From Bacillota bacterium (GTDB lineage: Bacteria; Bacillota; Clostridia; Lachnospirales; Lachnospiraceae): a DNA stretch of 64,000 bases. The stretch lies in contig JAEXNR010000019.1 in NCBI GenBank assembly GCA_023439505.1, forward strand, positions 104,786 through 168,785, written 5' to 3'. Position numbers and translations under genes: made by a program. Below the pieces are notes generated by a model. The model had not been told where the DNA came from, did no database searches, and saw only the letters and a list, made by a program, of their open reading frames with translations. This document shows, one piece after another, positions 25,934-32,845 of this stretch. Every line of letters begins with the position of its first letter. Within the stretch, counting starts at the first letter, position 1.

Positions 25934-26440
25934 TTAAGTAAAAGAATCAAGATTTCTTTTAAACAATTTTGCCGGTCGATACCCTGTTTCTTTTGCCCAA
26001 TCATTGGTTTCAATTACAGATCCGGCTATTTTTCTTCTAAAATTTGCTGGTACCAAAGCTTCATCCAAGATAGTCTCATAGATCTGCTGAAGTTCCGTTA
26101 AGGTAAAGGTCTCCGAAATAAGTTCGAAAGCTAACATAGATTTATCCATAGAAGATCTCAAAGTGTCAATCGCACGAGCAATGATCAATGCATGATCAAA
26201 CGCTAATCCGGTTGAACTGATTAAAACAAAATCGGTTTTCGTTCGCTTGTTGTTAACAATAACTTGCTTTTCAACCACTGCATCCATATGAAATCCTTCA
26301 CACTCTAGTGATAGCCGATATTGTTTTTTTAAATTTTTTTCATATTGATTATTTTCTACCTTTTCATTTATCAAATCATATGACACTGGAAACCACTTTG
26401 CATCATCTGCATCTGTTCCCGATTTGATTCGATATTCCAT
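25934..26440 (-). pseudogene. NrtR-like Nudix regulator lacking its Nudix box
   Basis: The frame (168 aa) begins in the segment that normally follows a Nudix box (SGTDADDAKWFPVSYDLI; LAFDHALIIARAIDTL). It continues through a C-terminal winged helix typical of NrtR/NUDIX regulators (FTLTELQQIYETIL; NFRRKIAG). The N-terminal Nudix beta-sheet and the G-x5-E-x7-REUxEE box are missing, so it is a 5'-truncated gene. It may still make a DNA-binding fragment, but no ribosome binding site is clear. Confidence 0.6.
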
Positions 26441-26459
26441 TAAATCTCCAACATTTAAC

Positions 26460-26640
26460 TATAATTAGTAAGCTGCCGAGAGCGTATTGTCCGTTTGATG
26501 CATAAGAAAAAAGTGCTTACAAAAGCCATTTTAGAGGAATGCAAATTTGATGCTGATCACGATATCAGAGTCTTTGCCGGAATGATAAAGCTTCCTCAGT
26601 AAAGGATATCGTTACACACAAACGTATTTATGAGGACGAC
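26460..26640 (+). other. Unidentified decayed coding fragment
   Basis: A plus-strand stretch reads like protein (IVRLMHKKKVLTKAILEEC, then DIRVFAGMIKLPQ and a stop), and a different frame continues to 26667. No start or ribosome binding site is present and I do not recognise the family. The remainder of 26441-26863 shows no supported gene. Confidence 0.3.
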
Positions 26641-26863
26641 CTTGAAGAGCATGGGCAAGAGCCATAGGAAAATGGACTTGCCCATAAATAACCCATCAAT
26701 TACTTTACGTCGATTTCTTGAGTTACACTAGCTTTGAAGCGGTCTTGAGCTGAGTGGAACAGCTCAAAAGCATAACTAATATTTTTCGAAATGACCTCAA
26801 TGAAAACATAGCTAACAATTATGGATTGAGCCTGTTATTTCAATTAAGTTAGTATTATCAAAT

Positions 26864-27662
26864 TTAAACATCGATTTTTCTTATAGACGGAATCATATAA
26901 GTTATAATAGCGAGTATTATACAAATCACTCCCGTCAATAAAAACCAATTATGAATACCCAACCTATCCGCAAATGCTCCTGACAACACTAGTCCAATTG
27001 GCATAGCGATAGAAGCGATGCTCCCATATAAACCAAATACTCGACCCAAATATTCAGGTGCAATTCTCTCCTGCATTATTCCTGTGACAGGACCATTATA
27101 AAACGGTACGGCAAATCCCATTAGAATACACAAGATGGTAAATCCCCAAAATCCATTTTGCGAAAGTAAACCTGTTAAGCAAATGGGAAGCCCCATAGCT
27201 GCAATCGAAATAGCAATCCCTTTTCCTCGATTATGAAATCCTCCCCACATACCTAATAGCACCCCGCCAACAAGCATTCCTATCGAGAATGCTATCTCCG
27301 CAATTGAGGCCTGAACGGTAGTTCCATTAAAATAATCTAATGACATAAGCGGAAATAATGCATTTATTGGAGAAATTTATTGCTGCAAATACTAATATAA
27401 GGCTTACCACAGCAATAAATAGGTCAGCACCAATCATTGCAATTTTACGACTTATCCGGTCAACAAGGGTTCCAGCCACCATTCCTAAAACTGCATAGGG
27501 AAGAAATCCTGCCAATGAAGCCATAGATAGTACGAAAGCTGATTGTGTTGTTGCTGTCAAATGCCAAATCAATGCCATTTGAAGTATAGAACTTGTTAAT
27601 ATAGAAATTGCTTGTCCTGACCATAATATATAAAAATCTCTTTTCCAGATTCGTTTATTCAT
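26864..27662 (-). pseudogene. Mef-like MFS efflux pump with internal deletion and frameshift
   Basis: Two frames form one broken macrolide-efflux-type MFS gene. The 5' part starts at the ATG at 27662 (AGGAG upstream) and encodes MNKRIWKRDFYILWSGQA through helices 1-3. The 3' part resumes at INALFPLMSLDY and runs to the stop at 26864. About 130 middle residues of the ~405-residue family are missing. At the junction (about 27350-27380) the motif AATAAAT occurs twice 14 bp apart, suggesting deletion between short repeats. The product cannot be functional. Confidence 0.75.
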
Positions 27663-27710
27663 TGTCGTATTCTCCTGTTGTTTTTTTATAGATAATGTAA
27701 TAGACAATAA

Positions 27711-27750
27711 AAAAGCAGACTTTTCACTCACATATGAGCTTCAAGTCTGC
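27711..27750 (-). terminator. Leader hairpin (possible attenuator) upstream of the mef-like pseudogene
   Basis: GCAGACTT (minus strand from 27750) pairs with AAGTCTGC and is followed by TTTTTTA, an intrinsic terminator about 50 bp before the pseudogene start. Macrolide and tetracycline efflux genes are often controlled by leader attenuation, so this is probably the old control region. The gap 27751-28084 shows no gene. Confidence 0.6.
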
Positions 27751-28084
27751 ACATCTTACAACAGGCAACAAAAATCAAGGGTACCGCTAATATAGCTGCT
27801 ACCTACTATGATTATCACATGTTACACTCGTATAAACAGCATGACAAAAAAGCCCATACATCAGAATGGAAAAGACTTTTTTATTGCCCTTATTAACGAA
27901 TACGAATGTAAAACAGAATAAACACAGTAAACTTCCTCCTAAAATTAAATCTCTCATATTGTATCATGCAATAAATGCCACTACAAGAGGTAAATTCATG
28001 AATATTCAAAGCCATCGGTTTATCTTATCCAAAAGTTCTAGATACACTTTTAAATACATTCTCTTAATTTCTTCGCATCATAAC

Positions 28085-28666
28085 TAGCATGCTCATGCAT
28101 TGACAGAGATAATCGATACTCGCTTGACTCCGGAATGACACGGCTTGCACCTGTTTTCGTTTATAGCCCCTTAGAAAGCCTTTCGGCTTCATTATTGGTT
28201 GTTGGAATTCTGTAATTATGCAGAAAAATGATTAGACAGATACTTCTCCATTCGCAAATACAGGTTATACCCTTCTCTGTAATACTTATTGGGCGGGATG
28301 TATATTCGTATTCATCTTTTGCTTGGTAGAGTATTTCTTTGTATCGGCGTTCGAATTCCGCGATTTTATCATGCCTTTTGATATATTTAGCTGTCCACCT
28401 GTCAAATCAGACAAAAATCTTCTGCTTTTATCAATAGACGTGCAGCATTCATTGTTCAGCAGAAACAAGAATGATTTAATACTTCCATCATAATTCACGT
28501 CATCTACAACTCCATCAGGGAATGCTGTATGTACCCGTACACCAGTTTTAGAATTATAATAAACATCAGTACGATATTTTGTTACATCCAGCAACCCCGA
28601 CGAATTCCAACGAGTTGTTTCACAATCGTTTTTGAAAGTGTCTTCAGTTTGGAGAACAATCAACAT
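28085..28666 (-). pseudogene. IS66-family transposase remnant
   Basis: One frame contains CTSIDKSRRFLSDLTGGQLN plus the preceding catalytic-core-like DVTKYRTDVYYNSKTGVRVH, as in IS66 TnpC. Further along the minus strand, joined by frameshifts, PTTNNEAERLSKG and YKRKQVQAVSFRSQASIDYL match the conserved IS66 C-terminus. N-terminal parts and ends are lost. It marks past insertion-sequence activity here. Confidence 0.65.
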
Positions 28667-28674
28667 TACATATA

Positions 28675-29112
28675 CTATATCACTTCTTTCCCCATATATA
28701 ACACATGGTCACAGTCTACAAATCCATTTTTCCTATAGAACTTTGGTGCAGGTGCAAATCGGTTTGTCGTTAAGGTAAAGCCTGCTAAATTATGTTCTTT
28801 AATATAACCTTCCATAGTATGAATCAGTTCTGTTCCATATCCCTGTCTTTGTAGTTCTGGTGATATAAACATCTCCTCGATGAATACTTCGCTGTTATTC
28901 CACCAAATTTTTTCATGTGCAAATATTGCTCCTTTAACTTGATTGTCAATCAATAGGGTGTAACCAATGAATTTTGCATGATTAACAAAATCTTGCAAAT
29001 AACATCTTGATGTCTCTAATGACCAACGGCATTGCCACAATTCATTATTATAAACCTCCATCATAATTTGTGCACATGCAATCAAATCAGAATTTTCATA
29101 TTTTCTAATCAT
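28675..29112 (-). CDS. GNAT-family N-acetyltransferase
   Basis: A 145-aa acetyltransferase. The acetyl-CoA loop is QRQGYGTELI, preceded by IEEMFISPEL, and FYRKNGFVDCD closes the fold. The substrate is unknown; the length and EEMFISPE pattern resemble small-molecule or aminoglycoside acetyltransferases, but that is not proof. It is an apparently intact gene among degraded ones. Confidence 0.83.
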   Translation of the reverse strand: MIRKYENSDLIACAQIMMEVYNNELWQCRWSLETSRCYLQDFVNHAKFIGYTLLIDNQVKGAIFAHEKIWWNNSEVFIEEMFISPELQRQGYGTELIHTMEGYIKEHNLAGFTLTTNRFAPAPKFYRKNGFVDCDHVLYMGKEVI

Positions 29113-29138
29113 TATTAGGCTTCCCTTCTATATCAATA

Positions 29139-29468
29139 TTAAATTGTTTCATTTGCTCTTGTGATAGGAATCCATACCTCTATGTAATCATTATAATATT
29201 TAGAGTTACCAAAATCTGTTTTTTCCTTATTGCTGCTTTCGTTTGCTCCTCTTGGGTTACCATGTTTTATCATATGGATAGTATCTATTTTTTTGAGTAC
29301 AGAAAATGGGTAGCATATTTTACCTTGTTCAATAATCTTTTCTCCCATATAACGCAGTTTCCATACATTAGTTGGATTATGAATGCTAATTCGTACTGGG
29401 CAAAACGTTAGAAAGGTACTGGGAATAGCCGGATTATTAAAGTATTGTCTTAGTTTGATTACCCACAT
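29139..29468 (-). CDS. Hypothetical protein directly after the double-glycine peptide gene
   Basis: A 109-aa frame from the ATG at 29468, which overlaps the end of the upstream peptide gene by only a nucleotide or two. No family is recognised. The C-terminus (YYNDYIEVWIPI) resembles the last strand of GyrI-like effector-binding domains, but the rest does not clearly fit. It could be a fused or decayed frame. Confidence 0.35.
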   Translation of the reverse strand: MWVIKLRQYFNNPAIPSTFLTFCPVRISIHNPTNVWKLRYMGEKIIEQGKICYPFSVLKKIDTIHMIKHGNPRGANESSNKEKTDFGNSKYYNDYIEVWIPITRANETI

Positions 29469-29469
29469 A

Positions 29470-29646
29470 TCAGCCGCATAGTGGGCGAACTTCTTCTCTC
29501 GTGTAGACAATTCCGCCGCCGCTGACAATGTCCAGCGCCTCGTCAGGGATGACTGTTTTTCCGTCGATATAATCCTGCGCTTCCTGCTCCGTGATGTCCC
29601 GTCCGAGTTTTTCTTTCGCCAATGCCATTACCTGTTGTGTCGTCAT
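29470..29646 (-). CDS. Double-glycine-leader peptide precursor 1 (putative RiPP/bacteriocin-like)
   Basis: A 58-aa precursor; the ATG at 29646 lies 8 bp after GGAGG, the same spacing as its paralogue. The 44-residue leader ends LDIVSGG, a cleavage site for C39-type peptidase transporters. The 14-residue core is GIVYTREEVRPLCG. The leader is about 75% identical to precursor 2, while the cores differ except for the terminal Cys-Gly. No transporter or modifying enzyme is intact nearby. Confidence 0.7.
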   Translation of the reverse strand: MTTQQVMALAKEKLGRDITEQEAQDYIDGKTVIPDEALDIVSGGGIVYTREEVRPLCG

Positions 29647-29716
29647 CATAAAATCCTCCAATCGTCTATTAGCGTTTTGTTTCGTGTCCTATCCAAATTT
29701 CCTGCATGATCGCGGT

Positions 29717-29902
29717 TTAGCCGCACTGCCCACCCACTCCCTCGACATAGGGGAGATCCCACCTCCCGTAGCCTCCGCTCACGATATCGAGTGCGTCATC
29801 GGGAATTTTCACTTTACCGTCGAGATATTCCTGGGCTTCCTGCTCCGTAATGTCCTTTCCCATCTTTTCTTTCGCAAAGGCAATAATTTGTTCTGTTGTC
29901 AT
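29717..29902 (-). CDS. Double-glycine-leader peptide precursor 2 (putative RiPP/bacteriocin-like)
   Basis: A 61-aa precursor with GGAGG 8 bp before the ATG. The leader is 44 residues (ITEQEAQEYLDGK, ending LDIVSGG) and the 17-residue core is YGRWDLPYVEGVGGQCG. It is tandem with precursor 1, with a 70-bp spacer and the same orientation. The conserved leader and variable core with terminal Cys-Gly suggest a duplicated, diversified secreted peptide. Confidence 0.72.
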   Translation of the reverse strand: MTTEQIIAFAKEKMGKDITEQEAQEYLDGKVKIPDDALDIVSGGYGRWDLPYVEGVGGQCG

Positions 29903-30066
29903 AGTAATTTCCTCCTATTATTGTTGTTTATTGGTTTTTTAATTCACCGGCCCAAAGACCGGGTGAACTGCCCGCAAAGCAGCAATTCCTGAATACGGCT
30001 CTTTGTAATGACAAATTTCACATATTCAATGTCCATATCCCTATTCGTAAGTTACGCAGGGCATTT

Positions 30067-30177
30067 TCAGCCCCTCCATAAAACAGGGATTGGCCTAGAC
30101 GATTTCCTTGTTTTGTCTTTCAATACATACATTTCTTCCATGCAGCACATCAATTCCGCACACCATTCAGTCGCCAC
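30067..30177 (-). CDS. Possible Cys-rich small protein (GTG start)
   Basis: A 36-aa frame from the GTG at 30177, with a strong GGAGGGG 6 bp upstream. It holds Cys6, Cys11 and Cys12 near the N-terminus (WCAELMCCMEEMYVL) and a basic, proline-containing C-terminus. No family is recognised. It lies upstream of, and co-directional with, the two double-glycine peptides. The rest of 29903-30346 shows no convincing gene. Confidence 0.35.
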   Translation of the reverse strand: MATEWCAELMCCMEEMYVLKDKTRKSSRPIPVLWRG

Positions 30178-30346
30178 CCTGATCCCCTCCTTTCCCAAAT
30201 CTATGTTCAGTGTAGCAATTTGTGTGAAACATCTCAATGGGTTTGCTATTTTCCGCAAATTTTAGGATAGAATACGCAGATGATCTCTGGCTTGGACACC
30301 GATCTGATACATGCGCCTTGGGACAGCACCAACAAACAACTTAATA

Positions 30347-30742
30347 TTATTTGAACCTTTTTTCTTCCCTATCTTGAATTCTCTTCAATCTTTCTTTAAG
30401 TGGCGTTTGAATCCAAAAATCAATATCAATACAAGAAAGAATTTCATCATTCCAATTCATTGTAACATCAGAAATAATAAACCTCGGATGAGTCTTTATA
30501 TTCTCAATAATTGCAGTCTGTACTTCACTCTTTGTTCTAGGATTAGAAAAAGGAAGTTCCTTTAAATGTTCTGTAGCAATTACACTTTTATTTTCTAAAG
30601 CCCATTTTCTTGATTTTCTTTGCTCTGGAAAATAATAATCTTCCACGTCCATCTCAAAATAACCTATTTGTTTTGCTAAGTCATGAGTTATAGTCGACTT
30701 CCCGCCTCCATTCAGCCCGAAAATAGCAATCCCTTGAATCAT
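30347..30742 (-). pseudogene. Truncated AAA/adenylate-kinase-like ATPase
   Basis: The 131-aa frame starts MIQGIAIFGLNGGGKSTITH (P-loop GLNGGGKS) and continues with MDVEDYYFPEQRKSRKWALE. It stops abruptly after RIQDREEKRF, where relatives usually carry on for about 40-60 residues. Immediately beyond, another unrelated frame fragment (YQIGVQARDHLRIL) appears, so the 3' end was replaced. A shortened protein could still be made. Confidence 0.6.
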
Positions 30743-30872
30743 TCTTTATACCCACAATTTCAGACGTTTTATTTTTTGTTAAGAAATACTCCTCCAACCT
30801 CATTTATCATTTTCTGCCCAATTATGTATAACTACACATTTCTAATTGTACCAGATACAATTCTTGTTATCT

Positions 30873-30912
30873 ATAAAAAAATAACACCCTACCATTTTCA
30901 TGATAGGGTGCC
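30873..30912 (-). terminator. Terminator hairpin, duplicate of the ppdK terminator
   Basis: The minus strand reads CACCCTATCATG...ATGGTAGGGTG followed by TTATTTTTTTA. Its sequence, and about 100 bp upstream of it, match the ppdK terminator region at 32731-32860. Confidence 0.75.
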
Positions 30913-31040
30913 CTATAATTTCTTTGCTGTTATTCAATACAGTCTGACCTAAGTCAAACTTCGAAAAACGTTGAAGATTCAACTATTTCTTATCGTTTAA
31001 TACTGCCTGTGCTGTCCTCAATGAAAGTACCATTAAGATT
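30913..31040 (-). pseudogene. Relic of a ppdK 3' end (duplicated tail)
   Basis: Minus-strand codons at about 30983-31020 read TAQAVLNDKK then stop, matching the ppdK C-terminus AAQAVLNNK-stop. The following non-coding stretch (TGCTGTTATTCAATACAGTC) also matches the sequence beyond the real ppdK stop at 32770-32845. The two copies flank the GNAT and CD3324-like genes. The rest of 31041-31283 shows nothing. Confidence 0.65.
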
Positions 31041-31283
31041 TATATCACAGCAACAGCTGAGACTTGATATTTCCAGCAATACTTCTCCCACATATTAGCA
31101 GTAGAATCTGATTTCCTCTTCTTTAAAATGACTTTTCCACTCATCACATATCATAAAATACTGTGCAGAAATAATCTCTAATAACTCATTTAATTCATTT
31201 TATGGTATCCTGCTTCCGTTATTTGCTACAATACATCCCCCGGAAGAAGTGAGCCAAATCTTTGTAGCATTAGAATTTGGTTC

Positions 31284-32099
31284 TCAAATATTAAACCAAC
31301 ACACTGTATCGGTCCTTTCCAGCTCAAATCCGACCTTTATTGCAGTTCTTTCAGATGCTATATTATCCTCCGTACAATCCCAAACACACTCTCTATTTCT
31401 CTTTCTTGCTTCTAATAACGTAAGATAAACTAATTTTGAAGATATTCCTTTTTTTCTGTATTCATTCAATGTATCTACTCCAATGTTATCATGTTGCTTA
31501 TAACTGCATGTGACTAATGCTCGACTTACAATACAATTACCTATAACAGCCGCATATCCGTATCCGTTCTTTAAGTAAGCTTCTTTAGATGTCCATGTAT
31601 CATTAATTTCATTCGTAACATATCCGATATTATCATATTTTCCTTTATAAAATGAATCATCTATTGCAACTATTTCTAAGTCATTGTTTAATATTTTGCG
31701 CTCCTCATAAGGGCAAATAATTTTATTCAAACCAAAAACCTTCTGCTGTGCTGATTCCACATTTTTATCTCTGAAAATCTCAAAGAGTATTTTGGTTAGT
31801 TCCTCAGTATCAGTTCCACACTCGAAACAACTTAAGTCTTTATTATTTAAAAATCGAAAGATAACTTTTTCAAAAAATAGACGTAAATTGCTATACTCAG
31901 AATCCTTTACAGGCTTTCCCATTAATTGAAATCCTTTTTGATATTCATTCCATACAACAGCAAATGATGGCATTTCTAGATTGTCAACCCATACCTGACC
32001 TTTCATGCTATCTTCTAAAACACAACTAAAATATATACAGCTTGTGTCTTTTGAAAGTAACTCAGCCAAGTTTTTATTTTTATGAACTATCTCTATCAT
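31284..32099 (-). CDS. GNAT acetyltransferase (GNAT_acetyltran-like)
   Basis: A 271-aa protein; the ATG at 32099 has GGAGG 8 bp upstream. The C-terminal half is a GNAT fold (GVDTLNEYRKKGISSKLVYL for the acetyl-CoA loop, then CVWDCTEDNIASERTAIKVG and F). The N-terminal half is the extra domain of the two-domain family. The substrate is unknown. It is inserted between two copies of the ppdK tail. Confidence 0.8.
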   Translation of the reverse strand: MIEIVHKNKNLAELLSKDTSCIYFSCVLEDSMKGQVWVDNLEMPSFAVVWNEYQKGFQLMGKPVKDSEYSNLRLFFEKVIFRFLNNKDLSCFECGTDTEELTKILFEIFRDKNVESAQQKVFGLNKIICPYEERKILNNDLEIVAIDDSFYKGKYDNIGYVTNEINDTWTSKEAYLKNGYGYAAVIGNCIVSRALVTCSYKQHDNIGVDTLNEYRKKGISSKLVYLTLLEARKRNRECVWDCTEDNIASERTAIKVGFELERTDTVCWFNI

Positions 32100-32190
32100 T
32101 TTGTCAACCTCCATTTTATAATACCAGCATAATACTCACTTTATCAAATCATAACCTTATCGTCAAACATAAACATGAAACAGGAATAAA

Positions 32191-32238
32191 GTAATGAAAA
32201 TGTCTTGGCAAAATACTCAGCCAAGACATTTTCATTAC
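32191..32238. terminator. Perfect 19-bp stem terminator
   Basis: GTAATGAAAATGTCTTGGC (32191-32209) pairs exactly with 32220-32238, with a 10-nt loop. It touches the stop codon of the CD3324-like gene on the minus strand. Confidence 0.8.
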
Positions 32239-32519
32239 TACTTATTTTGTTTACACTTTACACCTGATATTATATTTTGTATAGTTCTTTCAGATAGAAA
32301 ATATTGCTTTGCTAGCTCTGATACTTTGATGCCATTACTAAATTGTAAATATATCTGTTCATTTCTAAGAGAAATCTTACCTCTACTTCCACAAACCTCT
32401 CCCCATTTTCTAGCTTTATGCATCCTTCTCGGAATATATACATAACATCCATCCGCGTACTCTTGTATCAACATTATTAAATACTCAGGCAAAATACTAT
32501 TTGCTTTTGCATACTTCAT
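32238..32519 (-). CDS. CD3324-family / Mor-like HTH protein
   Basis: A 93-aa protein resembling the CD3324 family: MKYAKANSILPEYLIMLIQE, CYVYIPRRMHKARKWGE, then a C-terminal helix-turn-helix (NGIKVSELAKQYFLSERTIQ). Family function is unknown; the HTH suggests a DNA-binding regulator. It is followed at once by a perfect hairpin terminator. Confidence 0.8.
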   Translation of the reverse strand: MKYAKANSILPEYLIMLIQEYADGCYVYIPRRMHKARKWGEVCGSRGKISLRNEQIYLQFSNGIKVSELAKQYFLSERTIQNIISGVKCKQNK

Positions 32520-32730
32520 ATTAATTCTCCTTTATTTATTAATAGAATATAGATAAAGAAGTCTATTAACTAAGTTGCACCTTTCCTAAGCATAGTATTT
32601 TAGTCGTATGATTTAGACCAACTGATAATTTATTTTCTTCACTTCGCTCACCCCATTTTTCAGATATTGCATCTGTATAAAAATATCATTTCTAATATAA
32701 CACTATAACAGGCTTAAAGCAATTGTTATT

Positions 32731-32773
32731 GAATGAAAAAGCACCCTACCACTTTTACAATGATAGGGTGCTC
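32731..32773 (-). terminator. ppdK transcription terminator
   Basis: The minus strand reads GCACCCTATCATTG...GTGGTAGGGTGC and continues TTTTTC, 75-115 bp past the ppdK stop. A diverged copy lies at 30873-30912. The rest of 32520-32845 shows no gene. Confidence 0.88.
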
Positions 32774-32845
32774 AATAATTTATTTGCTGTTATTTAATAC
32801 TGTCTAACCTTACTCAAACCATCAAGAAATGTTGAAATCTCAATA

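Noticed and set aside
29944..30036. 30-codon minus-strand frame (MDIEYVKFVITKS...) between the mini-ORF and peptide 2
   Set aside because: Only a weak AGGGAT before the ATG and no double-glycine motif; not supported as a gene.
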